Source: Gammaproteobacteria bacterium HGW-Gammaproteobacteria-15 | Lineage (GTDB): Bacteria > Pseudomonadota > Gammaproteobacteria > Enterobacterales > Alteromonadaceae | NCBI GenBank assembly: GCA_002840125.1 | Contig: PGZF01000001.1 | Coordinates: 248,001-312,000 of the forward strand | DNA: 64,000 nt | Direction: 5' to 3' | In this document: positions 47,165 through 56,103 of the stretch, piece after piece | Numbering within the stretch: position 1 is the first letter of the stretch | Layout of the letters: each line of letters starts with the position of its first letter | Program-made: the position numbers and the translations under genes | The notes under the pieces: model-generated | Database searches by the model: none | What the model was told of the DNA's origin: nothing | The model's input: the letters and a program-made list of their open reading frames with translations, nothing else

Positions 47165-47948
47165 CGAACGCAGCCCCCATTGCAGCTAACTGCGCCAAAA
47201 TCGTCTGGTTAGGTTGTAATTTATGAGCCGGAGGGATAACTAAAGTGGTTTTTAAATCAAGGGGAGCATTAGGTAACTCAGATAATTTCAACTGCTCTAC
47301 TCGTGGAAGTTGAATAGGTAAAGTAGCAGCTTCATATAAAATGACTTTATGGCTCGCAGGATAATACTCCAACAGCATTTGCACAAATAGGTACATAAAA
47401 GCAGGTGTCGAAGAGAATCGAGCTAAAGAACGATCCCCGGATACCGCTACCTGCCACAAAATCAGGTAAGCAGCGGTATCAATATTACGTTTATAAAACA
47501 TAAACTGGCTGGCTTCATAGTGCTGGCAGCCGTAGGTACCGGGGTCGATACCTAAATCGGCATATAAACAATCTTCTGCTGAAATACCTGGCTCCATATG
47601 GGCGGTAAAACCCAGTTCCCGAGCTTGCTTAATGGCATTATGCGGCACCCAGGCAAATACACCGGGATGGCCGTAAAACGCCCCTACCACCTTTTTACCC
47701 GCTTTAACTTCAGCCAGTATCGCCGCGACCATCTCGCGATAAGTGAGCATACGCGATTTGCCTTCCAGATAGTAAGGCTGTAGTGAACGCACATCGGCAT
47801 TCATCTGCTCTATCCACTTTTCGGTAATACCATCGGCAACCAGCACAAACACCACGTCGGCCTGTTCAATATAACTGCGGGAAAGCGGGCTGATATGTGA
47901 GCCCAGTGTCATACCGGTACCGACACAAACTAAACTACCTGTTTGCAA
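47157..47948 (-). CDS. Split-borosin peptide backbone N-methyltransferase (SonM-like)
   Basis: A 263-residue SAM-dependent methyltransferase of the tetrapyrrole-methylase fold. The segments GSLVCVGTGMTLGSHISPLS, FYGHPGVFAWVPHNAIKQA, MEPGISAEDCLYADLGIDPG, YGCQHYEASQFMF and LPRVEQLKLSELPN agree with the borosin enzymes OphMA and especially SonM of Shewanella oneidensis, as I recall them. These methylate backbone amide nitrogens of a peptide, supplied in trans by a separate small protein in the split type. No fused substrate is present at its C-terminus. It starts at a TTG (47948) with AAGGA seven bases upstream. A uroporphyrinogen or cobalamin methylase is unlikely: those have different signature motifs and contexts. 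It heads the operon that ends with the second cyclase. Confidence 0.9.
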   Translation of the reverse strand: MQTGSLVCVGTGMTLGSHISPLSRSYIEQADVVFVLVADGITEKWIEQMNADVRSLQPYYLEGKSRMLTYREMVAAILAEVKAGKKVVGAFYGHPGVFAWVPHNAIKQARELGFTAHMEPGISAEDCLYADLGIDPGTYGCQHYEASQFMFYKRNIDTAAYLILWQVAVSGDRSLARFSSTPAFMYLFVQMLLEYYPASHKVILYEAATLPIQLPRVEQLKLSELPNAPLDLKTTLVIPPAHKLQPNQTILAQLAAMGAAFDV

Positions 47949-47974
47949 AATGACGTCCTTGATATTTTTCCCCC

Positions 47975-48004
47975 ACTATACGGCGTTGCTGCCGTTGCTG
48001 GCAA
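47975..48004 (-). promoter_or_regulatory. Sigma-70 promoter of the borosin operon
   Basis: On the minus strand TTGCCA (47999-48004) and TATAGT (47975-47980) each match the consensus at five of six bases, with an 18-base spacer. The methyltransferase TTG start is about 27 bases further on. This is one of the best promoter matches in the window. Confidence 0.55.
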
Positions 48005-48073
48005 GCCTGTTTGGCTTAGGACTTATTACAAATATAGCCAAAGGATCAGACCTTACAGGCCAATATATCAGCC

Positions 48074-48102
48074 ATAAAAAAGCCTGTCAGTGACAGGCTT
48101 TT
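48074..48102 (-). terminator. Terminator after glgP
   Basis: A near-perfect palindrome, AAAAGCCTGTCA with TGACAGGCTTTT, lies 11 bases after the glgP stop and is followed on the minus strand by a T-run. It separates glgP from the borosin operon. Confidence 0.9.
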
Positions 48103-48112
48103 CGGCAACAGC

Positions 48113-50599
48113 TTAATCGCGTCTGATATGACACTTTTCTAAATGCCATACCCGGCTGACATAGTCCTCGATAGAACGATCCGAGGTAAACTTGCCTACC
48201 GAGGCAGTATTGAGTATGGCTTTTTTAGCCCACAGTGATTTATCGCGATACCACTGATCTATTTTCTGCTGGGCTTTAACGTAGCTTTCAAAATCTGCCA
48301 GCACCAGATAAGGGTCACCACCCTCCAGCAAACTGCGCTTAATTGCCGCTAACTCGCCTGGCTTACCGGGTGTAAAATAGTCTGTTTCCAGCCAGTCCAG
48401 AATGGCTTTAATTTCCGGATTAGCGTAGTAGTAATCCATACTGTTGTAGCCATCGCTATGTAAAGCTTTCACTTCATCTACCGTTAAACCAAAAATGGCG
48501 ATGTTGTCGTTGCCCACTTCCTCGGCAATTTCGATATTGGCACCATCCAAAGTACCCACCGTAATAGCGCCGTTCAATGCCAGCTTCATATTACCGGTGC
48601 CGGAAGCTTCCTTACCTGCCGTAGAAATTTGCTCAGACACATCAGCAGCCGGTATCATTTTCTCTGCCAGTGTGACCCGATAATTGGGCATAAATACCAC
48701 TTTTAACCGGTTTTTCACCCGCTTATCGTGGTTAATTTTCTCAGCGACTTTATTAATGGCATAAATAATCTCTTTGGCCAGCTTGTAGCCCGGTGCCGCC
48801 TTGGCACCAAACAGAAATACGCGTGGTACCATGTCGTAATCCGGCTCCTGCAGAATACGGCGGTATAATGCCAGTATATGCAACAGGTTCAGGTGCTGAC
48901 GCTTATACTCATGCAGCCGCTTAATCTGAATATCAAAGATGGCATGCGGATCAATATCAATATGCGTCAGCTTTTTCACCACTGTTGCCAAGTCAGCTTT
49001 ATTCTGTTGCTTAATCGCCATAAAGGCGTCCTGAATTTTGGCATCATCAGCAAAGGCAGCAAATTTAGACAGTTGCTTCAAATCAGTGGGCCATTCAGTG
49101 CCAATATTGTCGTCCAATAATTTCGCCAGTTTCGGATTACAGGCTTTTAACCAGCGTCTTGGTGTCACACCATTGGTTACATTAGTAAATTTATCCGGCC
49201 ACAGGGCCACCATTTCCGGGAATAAATCTGACTTAACCAGTTTTGAGTGAATTTCAGCCACACCATTAACCCGGAACGAACCCACTACTGATAAGTGGCC
49301 CATTCGAACCATAACATCATGGCCTTCTTCGATAATCGACAGTTTGCGTTTTTTCTCATTGTCACCCGGCCACAATACATCAACCTGCTCTACCAGGAAG
49401 CGACGGTTAATCTCGTAGATAATTTCCAGGTGGCGCGGTAATACTTTCTCAAATAACCGTACCGGCCATTTTTCCAGTGCTTCAGGCAACAAGGTGTGGT
49501 TAGTGTAAGCAAAAACCTGCTGGCAGATATTCCAGGCCTGATCCCACTGCATTTCAGCACGGTCAACCAGGATACGCATCAGCTCCGGAATCGACACTGC
49601 CGGGTGTGTGTCATTCAGCTGAATAACTACTTGCTTGGCAAAGTCACTCCAGTCATCGGCATGGGTGCGTTTATAGCGGCGAATAATGTCTTTTAATGAA
49701 CAGGAAACAAAAAAGTACTGCTGGATCAACCGCAGTTCTTTACCGGCATCGGTTTCATCGTTCGGGTACAGTACTTTAGAGATCGTTTCTGCTTCGATAT
49801 TCTCGCGCGAAGCATCGATATAACCACCAGAGTTAAATACATCCCAGTTAAAAAAGTCACTGGCCCGGCTTTCCCATAACCGCAACACATTCACTGAGCT
49901 GCCGTTATAACCTACGATCGGAATATCCCATGGTACACCTTTGATAATGCGGCCCGGGTGCCATACTTTTTTCATTTTACCTTGCAGGTCGTATACCGTT
50001 TCAACATAACCGTATACTGAAATTTCCTGCACGGATTCAGGCCGGCAAATCTCCCAGGGGTTAGCATATTCGCGCCAGCTATCCGGCCGTTCTATCTGAC
50101 GGCCATCCTGAAAACTCTGCTGAAACAAGCCATGCTCATAATGAATGCCGTAGCCGATTGCCGGATAATTCAGGGTGGCCAGAGAATCGATAAAGCACGC
50201 CGCTAAACGCCCCAGGCCACCATTACCCAGCGCCATGTCTTCTTCCTGATCTTCCAGATCGGCAATATCCAGCCCAAGTTCTGACAGTGCCTGTTTGGCT
50301 TGTTCATACAACCCCAAATTATGCAGGTTATTGCTGAACAAACGGCCCATCAGGTATTCCAGGCTAAAATAATGCAAAGCGCGGGTGTTGTTTTCATAGT
50401 GCGTGCGCTGGGTGTTGCGCAGACCGTCATATACCTGCTCGTTTACCGCAGCACAGGTCGCTCGCCACCACGCCTGTGGGCTGGCTTTATTTACGTCGGT
50501 ACCTAAGGTGGAATGCAGATGACGGATGATCTGATCTTTCAGCTGTTCGGTGTTAATTTGTGTTACACCAGTACTGGCAGTTGAGGTATGTTTTTTCAT
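48113..50599 (-). CDS. glgP: Glycogen/starch phosphorylase
   Basis: An 828-residue pyridoxal-phosphate enzyme that releases glucose 1-phosphate from alpha-1,4-glucan. N-terminal stretches are [20 protein letters not shown] and [20 protein letters not shown]; the cofactor lysine lies in [40 protein letters not shown] and [20 protein letters not shown] are also typical. Length agrees with GlgP (815) and MalP (797). It works with pgm directly upstream: phosphorylase makes glucose 1-phosphate and Pgm converts it to glucose 6-phosphate. It ends at a strong terminator. Confidence 0.97.
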   Translation of the reverse strand: MKKHTSTASTGVTQINTEQLKDQIIRHLHSTLGTDVNKASPQAWWRATCAAVNEQVYDGLRNTQRTHYENNTRALHYFSLEYLMGRLFSNNLHNLGLYEQAKQALSELGLDIADLEDQEEDMALGNGGLGRLAACFIDSLATLNYPAIGYGIHYEHGLFQQSFQDGRQIERPDSWREYANPWEICRPESVQEISVYGYVETVYDLQGKMKKVWHPGRIIKGVPWDIPIVGYNGSSVNVLRLWESRASDFFNWDVFNSGGYIDASRENIEAETISKVLYPNDETDAGKELRLIQQYFFVSCSLKDIIRRYKRTHADDWSDFAKQVVIQLNDTHPAVSIPELMRILVDRAEMQWDQAWNICQQVFAYTNHTLLPEALEKWPVRLFEKVLPRHLEIIYEINRRFLVEQVDVLWPGDNEKKRKLSIIEEGHDVMVRMGHLSVVGSFRVNGVAEIHSKLVKSDLFPEMVALWPDKFTNVTNGVTPRRWLKACNPKLAKLLDDNIGTEWPTDLKQLSKFAAFADDAKIQDAFMAIKQQNKADLATVVKKLTHIDIDPHAIFDIQIKRLHEYKRQHLNLLHILALYRRILQEPDYDMVPRVFLFGAKAAPGYKLAKEIIYAINKVAEKINHDKRVKNRLKVVFMPNYRVTLAEKMIPAADVSEQISTAGKEASGTGNMKLALNGAITVGTLDGANIEIAEEVGNDNIAIFGLTVDEVKALHSDGYNSMDYYYANPEIKAILDWLETDYFTPGKPGELAAIKRSLLEGGDPYLVLADFESYVKAQQKIDQWYRDKSLWAKKAILNTASVGKFTSDRSIEDYVSRVWHLEKCHIRRD

Positions 50600-50666
50600 T
50601 ACAAATCCTGATAGTTTTCTGCCTGTGATAGCTACATAATATCGCCAAGCGTAGAATTATTACAAA

Positions 50667-50695
50667 AAAATACCCTATCACAGTGCTCAAGGCAA
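50667..50695 (-). promoter_or_regulatory. Candidate glgP promoter
   Basis: On the minus strand TTGCCT (50690-50695), a 17-base spacer and TATTTT (50667-50672) lie about 70 bases before glgP. Each box matches the consensus at four of six bases, so the promoter may need an activator, and a dyad just upstream is well placed for one. Confidence 0.4.
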
Positions 50696-50700
50696 AATTG

Positions 50701-50743
50701 AAGGCTATAAATGTAATTTAATTACAATGTAGATCATAGCCTT
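50701..50743. promoter_or_regulatory. Nested dyads between pgm and glgP (operator and/or terminator)
   Basis: A perfect 15-base dyad, TGTAATT-T-AATTACA (50712-50726), lies inside a wider repeat AAGGCTAT/ATAGCCTT (50701-50708 and 50736-50743). The inner dyad looks like a site for a dimeric regulator, about 20 bases upstream of the candidate -35. The outer pair could form a pgm terminator, although its T-run is poor. Confidence 0.4.
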
Positions 50744-50751
50744 TCAGCGCC

Positions 50752-52401
50752 TTATATCTGACTGAATACGTATTCAACAAATGCCTTAGCATCGTGCTCC
50801 AGTTGCAGCAGGTGGCCCTGATCAACGAAACTCTCCAGATAAATTTTATAAGAGTTTTCCGTTCCTGATGGCCGGGCAGCAAACCAGCCATTGCGGGTAA
50901 CCACTTTTACCCCGCCTATATCAGCATTATTTCCCGGCGCCTTGGTCAGCACAGCTAAAATGTCATCACCAGCTAAGGTGGTTTGCTTAACACTTTTTAC
51001 ATCGAGTTTTTTCAGGGCGGCTTTTTGCTCACTGCTAGCCGGGGCATCTAAACGGCGATACAACGGCGAGCCAAGCTCTCGTGTAAGCGCCTGATACTGC
51101 TGATAGGGATCTACGCCGGTTTTTGCCAGCATTTCTGCCGCTAATAACCCCAGAATAATACCGTCTTTGTCGGTAGACCAGGCGCTGCCATCAAACCGTA
51201 AAAAACTGGCACCTGCACTTTCTTCGCCACCAAAAGCAACGCTGCCGTTATGCAAACCCTCTACAAACCATTTAAAACCTACTGGTACTTCCAGTAAATT
51301 ACGCCCGCGTGCAGCAACAACTCTGTCAATTAATGCGCTGGATACCAGCGTTTTACCAATTGCCAGCTCTGCAGCCCAATCTGGCCGGTTAGCAAGTAAA
51401 TAATTAATGGCCACCGCCAGATAATGATTAGGGTTCATCAGGCCGCCACTGCGGGTCACTATGCCGTGACGATCGAAATCCGGGTCATTACCTATTGCAA
51501 TATCAAACTGATCTTTTAGCTGTATCAAATTAGCCATAGCATAGGCAGAGGAGCAATCCATACGAATTTGCCCGTCTTTGTCCAATGGCATAAAGGCAAA
51601 CGCCGGATCAATCTTGTCATTTACCACACTAATGTTCAGGCCATAGCGCTCTGCAATACGTGGCCAATAAGCAATGCCAGAGCCGCCCAGCGGGTCAACA
51701 CCAATTTTAATGCCCGCTTTGGCTATCGCGGCCATATCAATAACGTTTTCTAAATCATCAACATAGTGCTGAATATAATCAATATGTTGACAATAGCCAG
51801 ATTGCAGCGCCAGAGCATAAGGCATCATTTTTACGCCTTCCAGATCTTTGGCTAGTAGTTCATTGGCGCGTTGCTCTATCCAGTTAGTTACATCGGTGTC
51901 AGCCGGGCCGCCGTGTGGCGGGTTATACTTAATGCCGCCATCCTGTGGTGGATTATGTGAGGGTGTAATCACAATACCGTCTGCCAATTGGCCGGTTGCA
52001 CCTTTATTTTGCGTCAGAATAGCGTGCGAAATGACCGGCGTTGGCGTGTAGCCCAGATCGCTCTGGATACATACCTGGATCTTATTGGCAATCAGTACCT
52101 CTAACGCAGAGGCAAATGCCGCTTCAGATAAAGCATGGGTGTCTTTACCCAGAAATAATGGCCCGGTAATCGCGTTTTTTTTACGGTAATCAGCCACCGC
52201 CTGGCAAATTGCCAGCACATGCGGTTCATTAAACGAGCAATTCAATGCACTGCCACGATGGCCCGACGTGCCAAAACTGACTTTATGCTCAGGTTGCGTA
52301 TGTACATCGGGTTCCAGCACATAGTATGCCGTCATCAAACGGCTGATATTAGGCACTAACGATGTAGGCACCTGTTGCCCGGCCAGTGGGTGTAAAGACA
52401 T
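50752..52401 (-). CDS. pgm: Phosphoglucomutase, alpha-D-glucose specific
   Basis: A 549-residue enzyme (E. coli Pgm has 546) that interconverts glucose 1-phosphate and glucose 6-phosphate. It has [20 protein letters not shown], the phosphoserine loop [18 protein letters not shown], the metal site [12 protein letters not shown], the sugar-binding [15 protein letters not shown] and the phosphate-binding [22 protein letters not shown] precedes the ATG. It follows seqA by eleven bases, the seqA-pgm order known from E. coli, so it is probably co-transcribed with it. Its product supplies GlgC and GalU, both also in this window. Confidence 0.97.
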   Translation of the reverse strand: MSLHPLAGQQVPTSLVPNISRLMTAYYVLEPDVHTQPEHKVSFGTSGHRGSALNCSFNEPHVLAICQAVADYRKKNAITGPLFLGKDTHALSEAAFASALEVLIANKIQVCIQSDLGYTPTPVISHAILTQNKGATGQLADGIVITPSHNPPQDGGIKYNPPHGGPADTDVTNWIEQRANELLAKDLEGVKMMPYALALQSGYCQHIDYIQHYVDDLENVIDMAAIAKAGIKIGVDPLGGSGIAYWPRIAERYGLNISVVNDKIDPAFAFMPLDKDGQIRMDCSSAYAMANLIQLKDQFDIAIGNDPDFDRHGIVTRSGGLMNPNHYLAVAINYLLANRPDWAAELAIGKTLVSSALIDRVVAARGRNLLEVPVGFKWFVEGLHNGSVAFGGEESAGASFLRFDGSAWSTDKDGIILGLLAAEMLAKTGVDPYQQYQALTRELGSPLYRRLDAPASSEQKAALKKLDVKSVKQTTLAGDDILAVLTKAPGNNADIGGVKVVTRNGWFAARPSGTENSYKIYLESFVDQGHLLQLEHDAKAFVEYVFSQI

Positions 52402-52412
52402 AACTTTTCCTT

Positions 52413-52919
52413 TTATAACAAATCGCGAATACGTTCGGCATCCTGTTCACTATAGCCGAGTTTAATGGCTGTCTCAGTCAGCATCATTTTTTTGCGGGTT
52501 GTATTGGAGTTAGTAATCACCCAAAATTCAGTATTAGGAATTTGCTTTGGGTTGGTGCTGCTGCCGGCTTCTGACAACTCCTCGGCACTGCGGCCAAAGT
52601 ACAACCGGTTGCGGCCTTTAATCTCCAGCACTTTGGTAAACTGCTTTTTGTGCGCCCGGGCCAGCGCAGACAAAATAAACAAAAAACGGCCAACTACACT
52701 CGATTCAGCCGGTAAATCCTGCTTATTTATTAGGTCAAAAATACTACTGCTGATTGGAGTAGCTGGTGTTGATACTGCCTCTTCCGTTGTTGCTAAAGCT
52801 TGTTTTGTATCGTCACCAAGCAATAAGCGACGTAAGATCTCAGACGCACTTTCACCAATTTTTTGGGTCTGGCCGGCAATGTACTGGTATAGCTCATCAT
52901 CTATTTCGATGGTTTTCAT
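52413..52919 (-). CDS. seqA: Negative modulator of replication initiation SeqA
   Basis: A 168-residue DNA-binding protein that binds hemimethylated GATC sites and delays re-initiation at oriC. The N-terminal oligomerisation domain has [20 protein letters not shown] and [12 protein letters not shown], very close to E. coli SeqA. The C-terminal DNA-binding part has [16 protein letters not shown] and [16 protein letters not shown] with the Asn and Arg residues that contact GATC. The start is the ATG at 52919; a longer frame to 52985 adds a non-family segment and would cover the promoter region. The presence of SeqA implies a Dam methyltransferase elsewhere. It is divergent from ybfF, as in E. 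coli. Confidence 0.95.
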   Translation of the reverse strand: MKTIEIDDELYQYIAGQTQKIGESASEILRRLLLGDDTKQALATTEEAVSTPATPISSSIFDLINKQDLPAESSVVGRFLFILSALARAHKKQFTKVLEIKGRNRLYFGRSAEELSEAGSSTNPKQIPNTEFWVITNSNTTRKKMMLTETAIKLGYSEQDAERIRDLL

Positions 52920-52949
52920 ATATTTATTCCGTGCGCTAAAAGTGGCCTC

Positions 52950-52955
52950 ATTATA
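52950..52955 (-). promoter_or_regulatory. Likely -10 box of seqA
   Basis: On the minus strand a perfect TATAAT lies 31 bases before the seqA ATG. No good -35 is at the proper distance, so it is only a partial promoter call. Its position inside the longer SeqA reading frame supports the shorter start. Confidence 0.4.
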
Positions 52956-53027
52956 TAAAGCCTTATCGACTGACGCCAGCGGCATGATTTGCTAGACTAG
53001 CATACCTGTTAACCAAATGAGCTTTCT

Positions 53028-53801
53028 ATGCTTTTACATACCCATATCAGCGGCCAGCAAGACAGCAGCACAGAGCCGGTAGTGCTTATTCATGGCTTGT
53101 TTGGCAGTTATGAGAACCTGGGCGTTATTGAACGCAGCTTAAGTGAGCAATATCAGGTGATTAATGTTGATGTGCGCAATCATGGCCGTTCCGGCCACAG
53201 TAGCGATATGAATTATCAGCTGATGGCAGAAGATCTGGCACAAACGCTGGATTCTCTTAATATTCAAAAAGCGGCAATACTGGGTCACTCTATGGGGGGC
53301 AAGCTCGCCATGACTTATGCCGTTACCTCCCCAGAGCGCGTATCCAAACTTATTTTGGCTGATATCGCGCCAGTAAGTTATCCCCCCCGGCACAACAGTA
53401 TCTTTACCGGCTTAAACTCGGTCGATTTAACCCAAATTGAAAACCGGGCCGACGCCGACAAGCAACTGGCTCAACATATTAAAGAAAGTGGCGTACGTCA
53501 ATTTTTGCTAAAAAGCCTGATAAAAGAAGATGATAAGTTTCAGTGGCGCTTTAACCTCAGTGTACTCTATGACAACTATGCCGAGTTAGTTGACAATCCA
53601 ATTGACAGCGGCAGCTACAGCGGGCCGGTACTCTTTATTAAAGGTGGTGATTCTGACTACATCCTGCCAGAGCATAAAGCCACCATTACCAAAGTGTTTC
53701 CGGCTGCGCAGGCGAAAATTATCCAGGGCACCGGCCACTGGCTGCATGCCGAAAAACCTGCGGCCTTTACTAAGCTGGTAAAGGACTTTTTATTGAGCTA
53801 A
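53028..53801 (+). CDS. ybfF: Alpha/beta hydrolase, YbfF-type esterase
   Basis: A 257-residue esterase of the alpha/beta hydrolase fold; E. coli YbfF acts on acyl-CoA and short esters in vitro. Visible are the oxyanion-loop HGLFGSYENLGVIERSL, the nucleophile elbow GHSMGGKLAMTYA (catalytic Ser) and the C-terminal catalytic His in GTGHWLHAEKPAAF. It is transcribed away from seqA, with the same neighbours as in E. coli (ybfF/seqA/pgm). The physiological substrate is not known. Confidence 0.93.
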   Translation: MLLHTHISGQQDSSTEPVVLIHGLFGSYENLGVIERSLSEQYQVINVDVRNHGRSGHSSDMNYQLMAEDLAQTLDSLNIQKAAILGHSMGGKLAMTYAVTSPERVSKLILADIAPVSYPPRHNSIFTGLNSVDLTQIENRADADKQLAQHIKESGVRQFLLKSLIKEDDKFQWRFNLSVLYDNYAELVDNPIDSGSYSGPVLFIKGGDSDYILPEHKATITKVFPAAQAKIIQGTGHWLHAEKPAAFTKLVKDFLLS

Positions 53802-53825
53802 CGCACTAAATTTTTTGCGAACTTA

Positions 53826-53843
53826 TGCTATAGTGCGCGCACT
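53826..53843 (+). promoter_or_regulatory. Extended -10 promoter and palindrome before the DUF2788 gene
   Basis: TG-C-TATAGT (53826-53834) is an extended -10 element 30 bases before the DUF2788 start. It overlaps the 12-base perfect palindrome AGTGCGCGCACT (53832-53843), which is followed by a T-run. The palindrome may be an operator or a weak terminator for ybfF. Confidence 0.35.
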
Positions 53844-53864
53844 TTTTTGCAGGTCAGGTAAAAC

Positions 53865-54065
53865 ATGATGTCTTTAGAGCAATACGAGGCTATCGGTTTA
53901 TGGCTTGGACTGGGTATTTTGTACCTGTTTATTGTACTGGCAATACGTGATGTACTAAAGAAGAGTAACGCACCGAAGCTTGGACAATTTTTTGTCTGGC
54001 TGGTGCTGTTTCTGTCACCGGCAGTATTTATCATCAAAAGCGTAGTGCCTTATTTTATCGAGTAG
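53865..54065 (+). CDS. DUF2788 family small membrane protein
   Basis: A 66-residue protein with two membrane helices (IGLWLGLGILYLFIVLAIRD and FFVWLVLFLSPAVFIIKSVV) joined by a short basic loop (KKSNAPKLG). This is the layout of the DUF2788 family, which occurs in this position between ybfF and ybfE/fldA in Shewanella and relatives. No function is known. The first ATG at 53865 is used; the second one at 53868 is equally possible. Confidence 0.85.
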   Translation: MMSLEQYEAIGLWLGLGILYLFIVLAIRDVLKKSNAPKLGQFFVWLVLFLSPAVFIIKSVVPYFIE

Positions 54066-54079
54066 TAAGGTTAGGATTA

Positions 54080-54352
54080 ATGGCGAAGATAGCCACTGAT
54101 CGCACCACGATTGATTTATTTGCGCAGGAAAAGCGCCCTGGCCGGCCGAAAACTAATCCGCTGCCACGGGAAGAACAGCTGAAACTAAACAAACGTAATC
54201 AAATCAAACGTGATCGCAGTAAAGGTTTAAAACGCATTGAATTTAAAGTGTCTGACCAGCTATACGCAGCGCTGAGTCAGCAGGCAGATCAAGCTGAAAT
54301 GACACGCAGTGCGTATATCGAACATATTTTGACACAAGCGTTAACCAGGTAA
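54080..54352 (+). CDS. ybfE: LexA-regulated protein YbfE homologue
   Basis: A 90-residue basic protein resembling E. coli YbfE, a LexA-regulated protein of unknown function that lies beside fldA. The N-terminal half is rich in Lys and Arg (EKRPGRPKTNPLPREEQLK), and the C-terminal half, RIEFKVSDQLYAALSQQADQ plus MTRSAYIEHILTQAL, fits a ribbon-helix-helix DNA-binding fold. I do not see a clear LexA box in the short region upstream, which is only 14 bases after the DUF2788 gene, so SOS control here is uncertain. Confidence 0.85.
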   Translation: MAKIATDRTTIDLFAQEKRPGRPKTNPLPREEQLKLNKRNQIKRDRSKGLKRIEFKVSDQLYAALSQQADQAEMTRSAYIEHILTQALTR

Positions 54353-54365
54353 GAAGGTTAGATTA

Positions 54366-54896
54366 ATGGCAACTGTAGGCATTTTTTTCGGTAGCGATAC
54401 CGGTAACACTGAACATATCGCCAAGATGATCCAGAAAGAACTGGGCAAACACTTGTTCGACGTGCGTGATATCGCCAAAAGCAGCAAAGAAGACATTGCA
54501 GCCTTTGATTTGCTGTTACTGGGTATTCCGACCTGGTATTACGGCGAAGCACAGTGCGACTGGGATGATTTTTTTCCTGAACTGGAAAACATCGACTTCA
54601 ACAACAAATTAGTAGCTATTTTTGGCTGCGGTGATCAAGAAGACTACGCAGAGTATTTCCTTGATGCCATGGGTACCCTGCGTGATATTATTGAGCCTAA
54701 AGGTGCAATTATCGTCGGGCACTGGCCAACTGCCGGCTACAATTTTGTTGCCTCTAAAGCTCTGGTTGATAGCAACCACTTTGTTGGCCTGGGCGTAGAT
54801 GAAGATCGCCAGCCAGAACTGACAGAGCCTCGGGTTAAGCAGTGGTGTAAGCAGATTTATGAAGAAATGAGCTTAAAAGAGTTCGAAGGTTTATAA
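54366..54896 (+). CDS. fldA: Flavodoxin FldA
   Basis: A 176-residue FMN protein (E. coli FldA has 176) that carries low-potential electrons to enzymes such as IspG, IspH, MetH and BioB. The FMN phosphate loop GIFFGSDTGNTEHIAKMIQK is at the N-terminus, followed by LLLGIPTWYYGEAQCDWDDF with the isoalloxazine-stacking Trp and Tyr region, and AIFGCGDQEDYAEYFLDAMG. It ends the ybfF-DUF2788-ybfE-fldA group, with a terminator right after. fur follows 670 bases later, with one divergent gene between them (fldA-fur is adjacent in E. coli). Confidence 0.96.
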   Translation: MATVGIFFGSDTGNTEHIAKMIQKELGKHLFDVRDIAKSSKEDIAAFDLLLLGIPTWYYGEAQCDWDDFFPELENIDFNNKLVAIFGCGDQEDYAEYFLDAMGTLRDIIEPKGAIIVGHWPTAGYNFVASKALVDSNHFVGLGVDEDRQPELTEPRVKQWCKQIYEEMSLKEFEGL

Positions 54897-54904
54897 GCAC
54901 AGCA

Positions 54905-54931
54905 AAAACCGGCGTTACAGCCGGTTTTTTT
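54905..54931 (+). terminator. Terminator after fldA
   Basis: AAAACCGGC pairs with GCCGGTTTT around a 6-base loop and runs into further T residues eight bases after the fldA stop. It may also serve the DUF4442 gene on the other strand. Confidence 0.92.
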
Positions 54932-54942
54932 ATACCCGAAAT

Positions 54943-55413
54943 TCAAACCGCACGATATTTGGCTTTCTTACGTACATATACGGTACGGTTTACCTCAGCC
55001 ACAATGTTATTTTGGCTATCTTTAATGTGCACGGTAAACTGCGGGAAATGCTTGTCACCTGCCTCGGTTGCCAGCTTGACTGCATTTACTGTGTCGTCCG
55101 ATAACCAGAATTCCGCTGTCAGCCTGCCCTTGCCCGGTGTAATAAAATCGATGTCAGCCTGTTTATCCCATACCAGATACTCTTTACCCAAAGCCCCCAT
55201 CAGCATCAGCGGATAAATAGGATCTGTCATTGCAAACATGGTACCGCCAAATTGGGTATTATTGATATTCCGGGTCCACGGCCGCCATTTTAACTCAACG
55301 CGGCAGTAGCGATAATCGCTGCTTAGCGCTGCAACCTTAATACCCGGAAATAAAAACGGCGGCCAGAAATTCAGTAAGCGGCGCATAACGGCCGGATTAA
55401 ATGCCCATTTCAT
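54943..55413 (-). CDS. DUF4442 hotdog-fold thioesterase-like protein
   Basis: A 156-residue protein of the DUF4442 family, within the hotdog-fold thioesterase clan. The segment NINNTQFGGTMFAMTDPIYP corresponds to the hotdog helix (NxxxxxHGG-like, here QFGG), followed by VWDKQADIDFITPGKGRLTA. The usual catalytic acidic residue may be the Asp in MTDPIYP. A role in hydrolysing acyl-CoA or a related ester is inferred from fold. It is transcribed convergently to fldA and divergently from fur. Confidence 0.85.
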   Translation of the reverse strand: MKWAFNPAVMRRLLNFWPPFLFPGIKVAALSSDYRYCRVELKWRPWTRNINNTQFGGTMFAMTDPIYPLMLMGALGKEYLVWDKQADIDFITPGKGRLTAEFWLSDDTVNAVKLATEAGDKHFPQFTVHIKDSQNNIVAEVNRTVYVRKKAKYRAV

Positions 55414-55528
55414 AAATACCCTCTGGTATGACCTGTTTAGGCTATTGTACTTCGCTATTTGCCAAGCACAAGCTTTGCTTTAACGACAACAGCGGAATAT
55501 TGCCATTTCATTCTCGGGCTAATGTCTT

Positions 55529-55534
55529 TATAAT
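55529..55534 (+). promoter_or_regulatory. Candidate -10 box of fur
   Basis: A perfect TATAAT lies 33 bases before the fur ATG. No -35 resembling TTGACA is found at 16-18 bases, so an activator may be needed. I could not recognise a clear Fur box here. Confidence 0.4.
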
Positions 55535-55567
55535 CCTTTGCATATATAAGCCAGAGTTAGAGTTCTT

Positions 55568-56008
55568 ATGTCAGATCACAATAGCGAATTACGTAAAGCC
55601 GGCCTGAAAGTTACCCTGCCACGGGTAAAAATTCTCGAGATCCTGCAGGATCCAAAGCACCAGCACATCAGTGCGGAAGACGTATATAAATTGCTGCTGG
55701 AACTGGGTGAAGATATTGGCCTGGCCACTGTTTACCGGGTACTGAACCAGTTTGATGATGCCGGCATTTTGACCCGCCATCATTTTGAAGGTGGTAAGTC
55801 GGTGTTTGAGTTAACCGGCGGCAGCCATCACGATCATTTAGTCTGCTTAAAATGCGGTAAAGTCATTGAGTTTGAAGACGATGTGATTGAAGCAAAGCAG
55901 CTTGAGATCGCCCAAAAGAACGGTATTAAGCTGACGCATCACAGCTTGTATCTTTACGGTGAGTGTAAAGACACTGTGCAATGTAAGAAAAACAGTGAAA
56001 TGAACTAA
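55568..56008 (+). CDS. fur: Ferric uptake regulator Fur
   Basis: A 146-residue metal-dependent repressor (E. coli Fur has 148). The winged-helix part has LRKAGLKVTLPRVKILEILQ and IGLATVYRVLNQFDDAGILT with the recognition helix. The metal-binding and dimer part has GGSHHDHLVCLKCGKVIEF with the Zn-binding C-x-x-C pair, and the second cysteine pair in YGECKDTVQCKK. It stands alone on the plus strand between two minus-strand genes. It is expected to repress iron-uptake genes with Fe(II) bound. Confidence 0.97.
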   Translation: MSDHNSELRKAGLKVTLPRVKILEILQDPKHQHISAEDVYKLLLELGEDIGLATVYRVLNQFDDAGILTRHHFEGGKSVFELTGGSHHDHLVCLKCGKVIEFEDDVIEAKQLEIAQKNGIKLTHHSLYLYGECKDTVQCKKNSEMN

Positions 56009-56027
56009 CCAGGTAGTGAATTAAGCT

Positions 56028-56053
56028 AATGGCAGTCAACGCTGACTGCCATT
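56028..56053. terminator. Hairpin between the convergent fur and nitroreductase genes
   Basis: AATGGCAGTCA and TGACTGCCATT form a perfect 11-base-pair stem with a 4-base loop between the stops of the two genes. T-runs are poor on both sides, so its strength as a bidirectional terminator is uncertain. Confidence 0.65.
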
Positions 56054-56103
56054 CCCTTCAGATGCCTGCTATATCACCCCGTATTACCAGCGCCCTAATC
56101 AGC

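Noticed and set aside
47157..47948. Porphyrin or cobalamin methylase
   Set aside because: The fold is shared, but GISAEDCLYADLGIDP, the YGCQHYEAS stretch and the small-protein neighbours fit borosin enzymes and no other tetrapyrrole gene is near.
52465..52995. 176-residue open frame on the plus strand over seqA
   Set aside because: It is the complement of seqA, which matches the E. coli protein in length and motifs.
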